A stretch of DNA of 64,000 nucleotides from Paraspadella gotoi (lineage: Eukaryota; Chaetognatha), in assembly GCA_051294375.1 (NCBI GenBank), contig CM119266.1:9618538-9682537 (forward strand), read 5' to 3'. Below the pieces are notes generated by a model. It was not told the origin of the DNA and made no database searches. It worked only from the letters and a program-made list of their open reading frames with translations. The position numbers and the translations under genes were made by a program. Each line of letters starts with the position of its first letter. Within the stretch, counting starts at the first letter, position 1. This document shows positions 1-11,489 of this stretch, one piece after another.

Positions 1-136
1 TCTCAAAGTTTCCCGCGTCCAAAATCCCATCTTCGACGGGTTGAGTGCAGTTGAGGATAAATTTATGCGTGATTTTTTTCTTGCTTCCGCCTTTTGCTTT
101 ACCCTTGGCCGCCGTTTTCTTTCCAGCGATCACCAT
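1..136 (-). CDS. RPL22: Ribosomal protein L22 (eL22), 5' part only
   Basis: Component of the cytosolic large ribosomal subunit. The first 45 codons lie in the window, reading from the ATG at 136 without a break to the window edge. A Lys/Ala/Gly-rich basic start is followed by [17 protein letters not shown], which matches the conserved N-terminal region of animal L22 almost residue for residue. The rest of the protein (family length about 120-130 aa) lies beyond base 1, so introns and the C-terminus cannot be judged. The gap to the next gene on the same strand (MRTO4 stop at 238) is only about 100 nt and AT-rich. Identification is secure from sequence plus family knowledge. Confidence 0.93.
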   Translation of the reverse strand, partial: MVIAGKKTAAKGKAKGGSKKKITHKFILNCTQPVEDGILDAGNFE

Positions 137-237
137 TTTACAGGGTTTTTTCTTCTTTAAAAATTAAAACTTTAACAATCTGAAAAATAAAACAATATAA
201 CGAATCACAGTAATCTTACGGTAAAACGGACAGTTTA

Positions 238-1042
238 CTAATCGTCGCCGAGGTCGGGGTCTTTCTCTCCCGAGTCACTATCGTCGCGTTTAGTATCGGT
301 GACGTCTACATGTTCGATTGTTTCGAAGGAACCATCGTTGGACCACACGGCCATCACGTGGATCTTAAACTCGGCCATCTGGCGTCCGAGCAACTTAAGC
401 ACGCGTGCTTGTTCTGGTTTAAGAACGTCGCCGTTTGTGCAAACTTTGTGCTCCTTTGTCAGCGTCACCACGCCACGTTCGAGCTTGGTGGGCAAGCCCA
501 GCCCGCGCAGTTGAGGCTCCATTGAGTGTGAAAATCCTTCCATGGGCCCGGCGGGAATCGTGACGTCCTCTTCGGCCAAGCAGCCAGTCCGAGCGAAATC
601 CAAATCAGAGTAAGAGTCGAACCACGATACGACATCGTCCTTGGTAGAATTGGTGAAGAGCAACCCGCGTTGACCTTTGAGGCATCCGCTTACGCGGTGT
701 AAACCGTCTTTGTATTCTTCCTCATCGGAATTGCCTAAAAACAATTGTGGTTTTTAAAGGTTTTTAAAGGGATTTATTTATATACTTTTTAAGCGGGAAA
801 TAGACCTTACCCAACGCTAAAGCCATAACTTTGTTTTTCCCGAAGAAGAATTTGCTGTGACGCCATTCTTCGCGAACTTCCTTCAGTTTATTATTTCGCA
901 TATTTTCCACTCTGACGACGAAGACTCGGGCGTATTTGTCCGCCGCATCTCTCACTTTTTTCACGACCTCCTGCTTCAATTCGAGCCCCTTTTTCGACGT
1001 TCTCGTCAGGGAGATCGTTTTTTCCCTTTTTGACTTGGGCAT
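238..1042 (-). CDS. MRTO4: mRNA turnover protein 4 / ribosome assembly factor (P0-like)
   Basis: Nucleolar assembly factor that occupies the uL10/P0 site on pre-60S particles until the mature stalk protein replaces it. Two exons: 1042-811 and 734-238, joined in phase 1 through a 76-nt GT-AG intron, give 242 aa (human about 239). The start MPKSKREKTISLTRT, the block FFGKNKVMALALG at the splice junction, and PHSMEPQLRGLGLPT near the middle are family hallmarks (the last read as FSHSMEPQLRGLGLPT here). The C-terminus is acidic and charged, ending DPDLGDD, as in relatives. The ATG is the only in-frame Met that preserves the conserved N-terminus. It lies head-to-tail with RPL22, which suits a ribosome-biogenesis neighbourhood, though that link is inference. 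Confidence 0.95.
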
Positions 1043-1298
1043 GGCTATAAAATAACCCTTTGAGTCTTAGAAAAAGAATCACAAGGGTAACTGAAAAGAA
1101 AAAGACCCATCAAAAACAATGCGAAGAAACAAACGTTACAAAATATATAACAAACGTCACAGTCGAAAAAAACACTAATGAATTATCTATGAAGTTTCCT
1201 TTCGAGCAGAAAGAAATGGAATGAGGGTGAGAAAAAAGAGGGAGGAACGATAGCGAAACGTCAAAACGTCGCTAAAAAGGAATTTCTGAGAAAAGCAG

Positions 1299-2815
1299 TT
1301 AGTCGGACTCTTCGATGATCTCGTCGTCCGAATCCGAGGCGCTTTCATCGAGATCCGAGGACAAATAGTACTGAAGAGGATTGGACCAGAGATCTTCTTT
1401 GATGGCCTGAACAAACGGAGTAAAGGTAGAATAAGGAATCGAAGAGTTTTTTTCCACTGTCGTCAACCAGGCTAAAAAGGTAAACGAACTTCGGCGATGT
1501 CGTCGTTGGAGGGATCATTGTTCTCCGCGAACCACGAGAAAAAGGATCGGTGGCTGACGGAGTTGCGTTTTTGCCCGACTCTATTCTGGATCGCTTTTTG
1601 CTTTTTGCAAAGATCGACGCCCGGAAGCCACTTGAAAGTGCACAAAATTAATACATTAATAGATAATTTCATGGAACAATACAGTTGCATAGTATAAAAA
1701 CATACAGAACCAAACAATGAAAATTGGCTTTATACATCTGGAGTTAAATCGCTTAAACAACGACATCGTTATTTCACAATAACCAGTTAACTAACTCTCT
1801 CCTCTAATAAATTATTTTCCATATTTTTCGTTAGGCCTTTCATAATTTGCAATAGAAGATAATAACCCTCACTAATCGATGCGAATGACCTCGGGTTGTG
1901 GGCAGCTCACAATTTTCGCCCGACGGACGGATGTTGACTTCGCGTTTAATTATCTGTTGGTTCGAGAGAAGAGGAACGATAACACGAAGAGAAAGGAAAT
2001 AAATCGGTTAATCACCGATGGATTTCCGAGCGCGGGGGCCTCGCTTTATAATTCAGCGGGACTCTCGATGTCATCGTTCCTCTCGTTCTCCGAGGAGATT
2101 GAACCAGAGCTGCCTTTCGCTCAAAACTTTTCTATCGACGCGCGGTTTTGCGGTCACTCCCCGAATAACGGGGTAACTCACCTCGATGACCGTAGAAGTG
2201 GAGAGTGGCTCCCCCGACGATCCCAATTTAAACTCTTTCGCCAATTCGGCGTTAGAAAAGAACGGATTCTCGTTAAAAAAGAAAATTATTTTGAAACCCG
2301 CCTTAATATCGGCGTATTCCTCAACCTCTATTTCCTTCAAACCGTTTAGGCATTCGGCTTCATTTTTCAGCAGGATGGAAGAGATCTGCGTAGTACAACA
2401 ATATGGTAAAGTTGAAAACGTTTTCTTTTGACTTCGGTTGTAATATTCCTTATGCGATATCAATCAGTCGTACCAAAGGATGATTCATGAAGGCAGTCGC
2501 CCAAAAATTTGGAATGGAGGTAATGAGATGCTTTCTCTTCTCGAAGTACGGCTGCCTCAGACCGTTGTATTTCTCCACTATACGGAGAATCTCCTCGCTC
2601 GCCTGTCCGTTCAACCCGTCGATATCGCTTTGGCAACGATCCATCTCCTCCAGAAGTTTTTGCAATTCTTAAAAGAAACGAGTGCGTGAGACAAACACGG
2701 CGTCGCAAACCGAAATAGGCCCAAATTCCCGGTCAGAGATCTTACCGGCATTTTCTTTCGTTCCTGCGCCCAGCGAGCCGCTGTTCGCCGGAAAGTCCCC
2801 CGGCGCGGGATTCAT
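1299..2815 (-). CDS. SET: SET / TAF-I histone chaperone (NAP family)
   Basis: Nuclear histone chaperone and PP2A inhibitor of the NAP1/SET family. Five exons: 2815-2746, 2667-2474, 2385-2182, 1630-1490, 1406-1299, giving 238 aa with all phases consistent. The long dimerization helix (about residues 25-75, DIDGLNGQASEEILRIVEKY) leads into the NAP fold with IPNFWATAFMNHPL, IFFFNENPFF, SFFSWF and EDLWSNPLQYYL, all SET signatures. Intron 3 (2181-1631) is the longest at about 550 nt. The donor of intron 4 (GTTCGT after GAA at 1490) is weak, but it is the only one that keeps the conserved reading. The acidic tail is very short, ending about 18 residues after QYYL, whereas vertebrate SET has dozens of Asp/Glu. 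Confidence 0.94.
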
Positions 2816-2981
2816 GTTAGCATCAATCGAAAAACATGCCTCCGCTTTAATTGAGCAACAAATCAACAATTAAAGCATTCACTATTTCTTTTTTGTCTTT
2901 AAAGTGAGGAATGGCAAAAATGAATTGACAATGAAGCCGAGGGCGAGTCAAAGAGCAAGCAACAAGGTTTTATCACAGAAT

Positions 2982-4946
2982 TTAAGAAAGACCGCCAGGT
3001 AACGTATTGTACTGCTTGTTCTGAGTCCCAGAGTTGCCGATAGAAGCTCCGGCGGCGAAAATTTGCGGCGGCGCCCCAGTGATGAGCGAACTGAAAGTTG
3101 AAGACGCAGTGTGCGAGCTTGACGACGCTGACGAGGACGAAGCCGCCGCCACGGAGAGAGTGCTGCTCGAGATGGGAGAGTCGCCTTTGAGCGTCCCGAT
3201 GCATTTCCAATTGTCCATGTAGTTGGCTTTCCAAAGTCGGACGCATCCGTCGTCGCCGGACGAGGCCAAAATAGTTCCGGTCACGTTCCATGAAATTCGC
3301 CAAACCTGTTTTTTTTTTTTTAAGTATAAAAGTATACGTTTTTTCTAACTACCAATTAATTTTTATTTTTACACTTAATGGTTAAGTGATAAAATCACTA
3401 AAGCTTCCATTAAAACTTTTTCAAACCTGGGAGTTGTGTTCGTTGAAAGAGGCGATTTGACGAATCTCAAATTTGCTGTAAGGCGTTTGACCGGTAGCCC
3501 CGTTGACTGGTTTAAGCGAAACAATCTTGACGTCGCGGGAGGCGATCGCAAGCAGATGATAGGATCGACCAAAGTTGGGAGCGAACGCCATGTCGTGGAC
3601 AGGTTCTACAGATGAATATTGGAATGAGGCTTCGAAAGTAAATCAATCACTTTAGAATAATAATTGTTTACCAGTAGCGCTAATAATCGCCTCAACCTTC
3701 TGCCATTTCCGTGAATTTTCATTGAATTCGTAAATTTGAACTTTGCTGCTGCCAGAAGTCGAGGGTTCGTCAGAACCAACTAGAATGTTAAAGATAGATT
3801 TAATCAATTAAGTTTGAGTAATGAGTACTTTAGGATCGGAAGGGAAAAGTGCAAACACAATTTTTTTAAAATAAAAGTATTTTGCCTGCAATCATTGGAA
3901 GGTGAGCTCGACTAGGATTCCAGGCTATGCAGCTGCAGGACATTTTGTTGTTAATTTCGAGTTGCAAACTCCATTGCGACAAGTTCATGACGTCTGGGGC
4001 CTCGTAGATGCGAACCATTCCGTCAGAGGAGCAGGTGGCCAATTGTAGCCCGATGTGTTTTGGCGCGAACTTGACATCGGTAACGCTGGTCCGTGAATCG
4101 ACTAATGACGTCCGCTTAACCCAGTGCGAGGAAAAACCGGAGGATGATCCACCACCGCCTCCACGTTCAGGCCCGTGATCGCCGCCTGCTGAGATCTCTT
4201 CCCAAATAGTCGCCGTGCGGTCAAAGGAACATGTGGCTAAAATAAAAGAATAAATTTTCTAAAAAGCCTCTGTTATCAAACTTTCACAGACGAGAAAGTT
4301 CTCTGCTAGACTGCTGGAGTCAAATAGTAGGTAACTTATCCTATGAATTATTAATTTAAAAAGTTTGATTTTATAACTAATCAATAACCCTTACCTAGCA
4401 CTTGTCCAAATTCAGGATGGGCCCATGTAACTCTCCAGACGCTGCCAGCGTGGGCCTTCCAGTGAGCAACTTGCTTGGAAGAGCCATCTTCAGCTATATC
4501 CCAAACCTTCAAATTGCATATATCGTATAACATATAGTTAATAAATATAAAAGTGAATCTAAAGTACCACAAACCAATTATTTCTAAAATTCTAACTTCT
4601 TGATAAAAAAATTATAAATAGAACATTAAATTTAATGATAATAATAATTAAAAAGCAGCGATTTGTAACCTTAATGTAATAATATGCAATTAGAGTACAC
4701 AAATACTAGTTGTCAATAATATTTTGTACTATAAAAATAGTACAACTCGTATAGGTTTCTGTCAAGAAATCGTTCCCTAGCACAGACTGTAAAGCTTCAT
4801 TACAGGGTTCAAATAACAACAGAAAATAAACTAACCTTAATACTTTGATCAGACGAACATGTAGCCATACGTCGCCCATAGTGATCGTAGGAGACATCGT
4901 GAATAAGATCCTTGTGTTCGGTATCCACGCTTTTAGCGACAAACAT
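2982..4946 (-). CDS. SEH1L: Nucleoporin SEH1 (WD repeat)
   Basis: Seven-bladed WD-repeat beta-propeller of the Nup107-160 (Y) nuclear pore complex, also part of the GATOR2 nutrient-sensing complex. Six exons: 4946-4836, 4506-4395, 4236-3886, 3779-3672, 3605-3427, 3305-2982; 394 aa. Diagnostic stretches are [37 protein letters not shown], the [16 protein letters not shown] blade and [20 protein letters not shown]. After the last blade comes a low-complexity Ser/Ala tail of about 60 residues. A Gly-rich insertion ([16 protein letters not shown]) sits between blades 2 and 3. The intron between exons 3 and 4 begins GC rather than GT. Transcription runs away from the Rab11-FIP gene, so the 4947-5300 stretch may serve as a shared upstream region (inference). 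Confidence 0.95.
3780..3885 (-). other. Probable GC-AG intron in SEH1
   Basis: Between SEH1 exons 3 and 4 the reading ends ATT GCA G and is followed by GCAAAA; the acceptor is a normal CTAG-type site. Only this junction restores the conserved residues MIA-VGSDEP across the splice, and no GT lies in the required phase nearby. Confidence 0.7.
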
Positions 4947-6227
4947 CTTTAATTCAAAGAACTTGACTTAATTTATGCTTAATACTTAACAATGTGAAGA
5001 AAAAAATTGTATGGGCTCATAATAACTTAAACAGCTCTAAAATTTGTAAAACAGGAGAAAATTTTCCGAAAATAAACTTTTTTGAACGTAACGTTTCCTC
5101 CGAAGCCATCCTTCATTTTTCCTTTGATGATCGCGCATGCGTTCGAACAACAAACATCGAATTCCATCGATTCCGTTGACTGATCTTATAATTTCGGTCG
5201 AAATTTGGCAATTTATATTTATATCGATTACGTGCTTGTTTCAACTACATTTGGATTCTGTAGTAGGTTTAAACTTTATTAGGCATAGTGAATAAATCCA
5301 CGTATAAACTCATAAAACCTAAGAATAAAAAGTTAAAGATGGTGCGGGTTCCGGGGAACAAAAGAGCAAGGGTCTGCTGGAGCCCGGAGGAAGAGCGGCG
5401 GTCGGCGGCGGCTTGCTTCGCCTTCGCCTTCGCTTTCGGTTCAACTTCCGAGGGGAAAATGGGGCTGACGTGTGTCCGTCTGTCTGCTGCTGGAATGTTT
5501 CACGAGCAGCTGTAACGGTTGCAAAGGACTTTTGACTACTCGTAAATATACTAATGATTTATTTTTAAGGTTCGGTTTTGCGTGGAACACTAAAATAAAA
5601 GACTTACATCATCAGAGACCTACATCGCTCATAAATCAACATCAAAACATGGGAATGTTTCTTCAAATGGTACACGTGTACAAAAAAATGGATGCGGCGT
5701 TAAATAAACATTTGACGGCATTAATGTTTCCCCCGAATTAACGTTGGATTGACTTTGGAAAGTTGTCGTTTCAAGTCGGAAACGTAAATTTCTCACAGGT
5801 TATTGCCGAATAGTAATACCAAATCGTTGTAGTTTCACATAGCGGTCGGTACATTTGTTGCTTTGATCATTCATAACTGTTATGCTAAGGACGAACAAAA
5901 CTTGTTTAAAGTGCTTTCAACCGAAGTTTACGGGCTCAAGTAACATTTTAAGTTTGACAATAAGAATACAATTAGACTTTTTCACAGGTTTTTAATTGAG
6001 ATAAGGCAGATTTTAATTATTGTATTGATTCTTAGGACTGCACCCACTACTTAAAATGAAATTACGAAAAAAATGCGGAAAAACAATATGAAACTGCAAC
6101 CGACGAATCGCAATTATCCCAAAATTGCGTTAAGACACAATCGAAAAAATTTTCAAGTGCCTCAAATGAAACTGCTAATTCACGAATCCATCCAAGTAGT
6201 GTCCTTTTGAACATTCTTTCTGAGCCA
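4947..6227. other. Gap between SEH1 and Rab11-FIP
   Basis: AT-rich region between divergent genes. It contains one GC-richer patch (about 5340-5520), treated separately as a weak two-exon candidate. From about 6062 to 6227 the Rab11-FIP exon 1 frame stays open upstream of the proposed ATG but has no earlier in-frame Met after the stop at about 6057. No RNA gene or repeat array was recognised. Confidence 0.5.
5339..5741 (+). CDS. Candidate small two-exon gene, unrecognised
   Basis: Hypothetical only. An ATG at 5339 opens a frame to 5511, followed by GTAACG; a TTTTTAAG acceptor ends at 5569; the frame then continues in phase from 5570 to a stop at 5739-5741. The 114-aa product begins MVRVPGNKRARV, passes an Ala/Phe-alternating tract made by a repeated CTTCGC hexamer, and ends with a Met-rich helix-like segment (MGMFLQMVHVYKKMDAAL). 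I know no family like it. The hexamer tract is suspicious, and the minus strand of exon 1 is also open, so this could equally be an untranslated first exon of the downstream gene or chance. Supporting signs are local GC enrichment and matching splice phases. Confidence 0.22.
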
Positions 6228-8764
6228 ATGGAGACCAAATTCCCAAACGAACCTTCAGATAACAATCAGGTTACGACGCAGGTTTTTGTCTATCATAAGT
6301 ATCAAAGTTTGTCATGGGTTCAGATTTTTTCTATGCGATTGTGGCGATTGTAAATTTACAAACACTGCTAAGTAACGTTATTTTAACAAAAGTTCTAAAT
6401 AAGGAAAACATATAAGCTAATAATTAACTAACAACTTGATAATTTATTATTTTTTAGTCACAAGGGTAATTTCAATCAATATTTTTTGTTCAGAATTATA
6501 AGAGAATTTCTTCAATACAGTCTTTGGACGATTCCATTCCTGAACCTTCCGATCAACGTAAGTGAGGCCTATTTTAGTTTGTAATTTCTTTCTTCCATCG
6601 TCAATATATTTCCAACTATCAATTAAGATGAAGAAGAATTTGAAGATGTTGGAGAAGATGAGCAAGCCAATTGCACGCAATCTTCGGCATATCTTTCGGC
6701 GTCTGGAGGAACGGAGCTTTATTCTTCATTTCGATCAAATATTCTTCGCTCGTCCCTTCGTAGCAACTCCAGTTGCGGCTCGAGTCCTGGAAGAGGTTGG
6801 TTTCCGATTAATATGACAATAACTGAAAGCACAGATGGTTTACGAACTCATGTACAAGTAAGCGTTTTTTATTCTTTAAATTATAAAAATTTTCTGCAGC
6901 AAGTCGAAGAATAACTGACCACTCTGGAAATACTCGTGCCTCACCGAATAGTCATATCATTGGATTGGACTATTCCCATAGTAGGCAACCAAGTTTAGAT
7001 TCCCAGGTAAAAAAAATTTCGACCCGAATAAATGTCAACTGTTTTAAAATGAGTTTGGATAAGAGAAAATTGTTTGTTCTGAAAATAAATATAGGTGGGG
7101 TACGGATAGAGTAAAAAAAAGTGTGAGACTGAGTATTCCTGGTTTTGTTATACAGATATGGATGAATTCAAGAAGTCCAAATGATTCCGATATTTATGTG
7201 GTGATTATTTTTTTTATTCTGGTATTTAATTTTCCATGCTTTTACTAACAATTTGTAATTGTATGTATTTAATAAATAAACCCGATTTATTCCGATTTAA
7301 TCCAAAAAGGGGTTTTGTTAACAGAGTGTTTACATTTTAGTCAAAAGGGTGAATTATAAATACTAAGTTGACCTAGTCAGAAAAGACCCGTCTCTGAGGG
7401 TAAGGTATGGTTTCATAGCTTACTACATGCCTTGCAATTAGTTTTAATAATATTTCTAATAAAAGGTTTGTACACATTTTGATCTCCAGGGCATTACCAT
7501 GGAGGAAATAGACGGAACAATGTCTACCTTGGAAGACCGAGTTGCTCAACTTGATGAGGAGTTGCAAACAGCGAAAACCAACCTTGAAGCAAATATAAGA
7601 AAAAATAGAATTTTAAAAGCAGAAAATCAGGAGTTACGGGTAAGTTGAAAAATAAGTGCGAGGAAAATAAGATCTTGCTGTAATTAAATGAAATATTGAC
7701 AGGAAAAGCTGTTTCGAACCGAAGAACAGTTGAAAGATAACGAGGTTCGGTGGGCGACCGAAGTAAAAAATGAAGAAAAGCGATATCAGGAGTGCCTTTT
7801 TAAACTGGAAAAGACAAAAAATAATGAGATTGATGAATTATTAGCTACTCAATATGATTTGGAGGACGAAAACGGCCGACTGAAGGTTGAGACCAATCAA
7901 TTGAAAAAATCAATTGAAACTTATTCCTTGAAAAATACATTGCTTGAAGAGCGACTGCAACTCGAGGTAAAAATAATATTTTAAAACCCAAACGATCTCT
8001 GGATATTATTTATGATTTATCGATTTCAAATATTTAGTCACAGAAATATCAAACCATTGTTGATTCGCAAACGTTGGAACGAGATAATTTGAATCGGGAA
8101 CGAATTAACAGTTCTAATTTAATTGACGAGCTCTGTAAAGAATTGGAAGAGTTGAAGGCTTATAAATTGGAAAATGAAAAATCGAAAGGGACATTGCGCA
8201 CATTATCCGTCTCGGATTTACCATGGACAAGGTATTTTAAGGTTCTTCAATAATTTTTTATTGCAATGAAATGATATTTTAGTTTAACTTAATTTTAATT
8301 TAAATTTAAGGTACGACGAACTAGAGCAAGAAATATCGAATCTCAGGCATGAAAATAAAAAATTAAAGTCTTCAAGTGAAGAACTTGAAGCCCGACTGCT
8401 GAATTACAGGTATTTGTGATGTTTGATTTATTTTGATGTTTTATGCTATTTCATAATCGTATCTTTTTCAGTTTGGCTGAGGGCCGCCGCTTGCTTCGTG
8501 GACACAATGTGGAAGATACATCGAGTGAATTAAGTTTTGCTGCAGAAGTGGAAACCATGACAAAGGACGAGGTAACCAATCTAAATATAATTTGCATCAA
8601 CATGTATTTCATTTTCAATCTTGCCTTTTGTTCAGATTATGGAAGCATTGCGAGAACAACGTGAAGTGAATGGGACATTAAGAGAATATGTTGATAAGAT
8701 TCTGCTTTTGGCTATCGAAAAAAATCCATCTATTTTGGAAATTGACGGATCTCCCAAAAAATAA
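6228..8764 (+). CDS. Rab11 family-interacting protein, class II-like (FIP3/4, Nuf)
   Basis: Coiled-coil effector that would bind Rab11 on recycling endosomes and act in membrane delivery, for example at cytokinesis (family knowledge). Exons: 6228-6269 (start uncertain), 6494-6557, 6628-6795, 6900-7006, optional 7156-7200, 7490-7639, 7703-7966, 8038-8231, 8311-8409, 8472-8571, 8636-8764; 438 aa without the optional exon, all phases consistent. The N-terminal third is acidic and Ser-rich (DEEEFEDVGEDEQ). From MEEIDGTMSTLEDRV onward it is almost continuous coiled coil. The C-terminal 40 residues carry the Rab11-binding pattern LREYVDKILLLAIEKNPSIL. No EF hands, unlike vertebrate FIP3/4. Other coiled-coil families cannot be excluded, but the C-terminal motif is distinctive. 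Confidence 0.75.
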
Positions 8765-9511
8765 CATTCCAAAATCTCAATTCGAATGGAAAAAAAAATG
8801 CATATCCTTTGTGCCGATAAATCCCTCTAGATAGCCTATGTCTTAATTGAAATTTTATACTTTGATGTCAGAAGCACAGTTCACATTCCAATTTAGTAAT
8901 TTTTTTTAGTTTTAAGTTTTGATTGTTTACGTCCAATTTAAGTCATGGATACTCTATTAGAGCTTAAAATTTATCTCATTACTCAGCAGATCAGTTTAAC
9001 TCTTGTCATTTTCCGTCCATATAAATCGCGCTTTTAGTTGGCTTTTTCCTAATTAATATTTTCTAGCTTTTTTCATAGAAAATAACGTATATTTTATTTT
9101 TCTTTTGGTTGTTTGGTTGTTGGTCGTTTTCGGTGAGCCACATCCAAAAGTGCACTTTAAACCGTAAACACTGCTTTTGCTAGATTTTAAGCTTTGGATT
9201 TGAGCGTAAGATACATTATTATTATTATATATTACATTATTAACTTGGTGGGCTCGCTTTAGCAAAGTTTCGGCTACTTTAAATGTAAAATAAGCACAGA
9301 AAGTCTTTGTGCCAATATACAGCAAACTCTTATTCATTGACATGGTTTAATTATAAGAATTAGTGTACTTCATATTCTAGTCCGCAGATCTATTTCAGTT
9401 TTAAGAAATAACTGCATTTGTATTTTTGAAAAGATGGTTTCACGTTTGTATGACTATTTGCGCACTTTTTAAAACACTTGTACTTACTTTTTTTTTAGTT
9501 AATGCCGCAAA
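8765..9511. other. Gap between Rab11-FIP and COMMD2
   Basis: AT-rich, presumably the 3' UTR of Rab11-FIP and upstream region of COMMD2. A 96-codon minus-strand open frame (9053-9343) has no recognisable motif and low-complexity Asn/Lys content, so I do not call it. A pyrimidine tract with TTTTTTAG lies 15 nt before the COMMD2 ATG. Confidence 0.5.
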
Positions 9512-10349
9512 ATGTTGGTGAGTTTTGATGCTGTTGTTAAACAGCATTTAAAATTACTTTCAAGCTTTGACAAAAATGTTTTGACCGAGTTTACCCGCAT
9601 GTCGCTAAACTACATCAACAAAGGAGGGCGAGTGGGAGAAAAAATATATTCATCAGCAGCAAACAAACTGGAGCTTGATCCTGATTCGGTCAAGTAAGAA
9701 AATGATATACTCCTTATGACTCACGAGCAAGTAGGAATATTGAGCCATCACCTTTAAATCAGGAACGCCATCGAAGCTTTATCCAACGTGTTTAAAGTCT
9801 GCGCCGGATACGATTTAGATTCGACAGACTTCGTGGATTCTCTCATCACGGCCGGGCTAAACAGAGAAGCAGCTCTTACCTTGGTCACGTTCTACCTCGA
9901 GAACGTCCCGCATTTGAGAACCGCTCTTTTCGAGGTCGCTTCAGAATCGGGGCCCAGCGGCGTCTTTCCCGCCTACAACGATTTGGAATGGAGGATTCAG
10001 GTTAAAAACGACTGCCTTTTAAGGCATTACGTTCTTAAACCCGACTATTTTTTTCCGCTTTCGAACGTAGGTGGAAATCGCTTCTCGGGCGCTCCGTAAT
10101 CAGTTTATTCCTCGCGTCATCTGCAAGCTCAAGACAGCGACGGCGACGACGCCCACGACCGATGCCTCCCGTGGATCCTTGGAAGACGCTTTGGTTTTTG
10201 GCGACGAGGCCGACGCCTCGGAAAAAACTCATTTGATCGAAATCGCGCCTCGTGATTTGATTCACATAACGCAAACTCTGGAGGAAGCCCTAAGAGAGAT
10301 CAGGTCTTCCCACGCCAGGCGGGTCATGCGTAGCGTGACTTCAACCTAA
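9512..10349 (+). CDS. COMMD2: COMM domain-containing protein 2
   Basis: Subunit of the COMMD ring within the Commander complex, which supports endosomal cargo recycling with retriever and CCC. Exons 9512-9693, 9763-10000 and 10071-10349 give 232 aa. The all-helical N-terminal domain (residues about 1-130) contains GGRVGEKIYSSAANKL. The COMM domain follows (about 140-230), with YNDLEWRIQVEIASRALR and a terminal helix (ITQTLEEALREIRSSHARRV) close to human COMMD2. A 25-residue hydrophilic loop inside the COMM domain (TATATTPTTDASRGS) makes it longer than the roughly 199-aa human protein. Introns are 69-70 nt. The next gene on the same strand starts 240 nt after the stop. Confidence 0.93.
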
Positions 10350-10588
10350 ATTACGTGACTCTAGTTTGATTCGAATCTTGTTACATTCCACCTTTTTCCT
10401 TCAATCATGTTACTGATGACGAATTATTGTTGATCTCATATTTCCTAATTCATAGTCATTAAATTCCTTCCGTTGATTTATTTTGTAAAGCAGTTAAATT
10501 GCTGGAGGGACGGTGATTCTCCCTACGCTAACGAATTTCGAAGATCCCGTTAGCTCTTGGGCCAAAACTAAAATAAAATTGATTCAAG

Positions 10589-11489
10589 ATGAATGTTTTC
10601 CGTTTAATCGGAGATTTATCTCATTTGTTGGCGATCGTCCTGCTGTTGTGGAAAATCTGGAAAACCAGATCCTGTGCCGGTAAGTTTTGTTCAATCCTGT
10701 TCCATAGTTTTATTACTTTTATAGTAGTCAGTTTTCGAATCACTTCGTGTCCACAGGCATTTCTGGAAAATCGCAGATATTGTTTGCCCTGGTCTTCACC
10801 ACCCGATACTTGGACTTGGTGACCAATTTCGTCTCGGTCTACAATACCTGCATGAAGATTTTCTTCATTGCCGCGTCCTTTGGAACTGTTTATCTCATGT
10901 TGCTAAAGTTCAAGGCCACATACAACAGCAATCATGACACTTTCAGAATAGGTAATTTGTCATGTTTTTCTTTTATTATCACGACGCTTAAAAATATATA
11001 TATTTTTTTTTTCAGAATTTCTACTGATACCCGCGGTTATATTTTCCGTATTAATCAATCACTCATTCGACGTGATGGAAATCCTCTGGACATTCTCAAT
11101 CTACTTGGAATCAGTCGCCATTCTTCCCCAACTTTTTATGATCAGCAAAACAGGAGAGGCCGAATCTATTACATCTCATTACTTGTTCGCTCTTGGAGCT
11201 TACCGGGCTTTTTACATCATGAACTGGGCTTATAGGTATCAAAGCAGTCATTAAAAAAAAATTAGTTTCACTGTTTTCATATAATTTAAAATTGTGTGAC
11301 GCTAAGACTAAAAAATTTTTAAAACATTTTTCCCCCCCCTTTTTATTTGTACTTAGGTACTACTTCGAAGGTTTTTACGATTTGATTGCAATTTTCGCGG
11401 GATGCGTTCAGACCATTCTCTACTGCGACTTTTTCTACCTGTATATCACAAAAGTGCTGAAAGGCAAGAAGCTCGCTCTTCCGGCCTAA
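10589..11489 (+). CDS. KDELR: KDEL endoplasmic reticulum protein retention receptor
   Basis: Seven-helix Golgi receptor that captures proteins ending in KDEL-like signals and returns them to the ER in COPI carriers. Four exons: 10589-10679, 10757-10951, 11016-11235, 11357-11489; 212 aa, the same length as human KDELR1/2. Recognisable blocks are [16 protein letters not shown] at the start, [38 protein letters not shown], and [18 protein letters not shown]. The cytosolic tail ends [11 protein letters not shown], in line with the short Lys-containing tail that mediates retrieval. The last intron carries a run of eight C before its acceptor. An AATAAA lies about 180 nt after the stop. Confidence 0.97.

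Noticed and set aside
9053-9343. 96-codon minus-strand frame between Rab11-FIP and COMMD2
   Set aside because: AT-rich, Asn/Lys-heavy, no family resemblance and no clear splice partners; more likely chance in a UTR.
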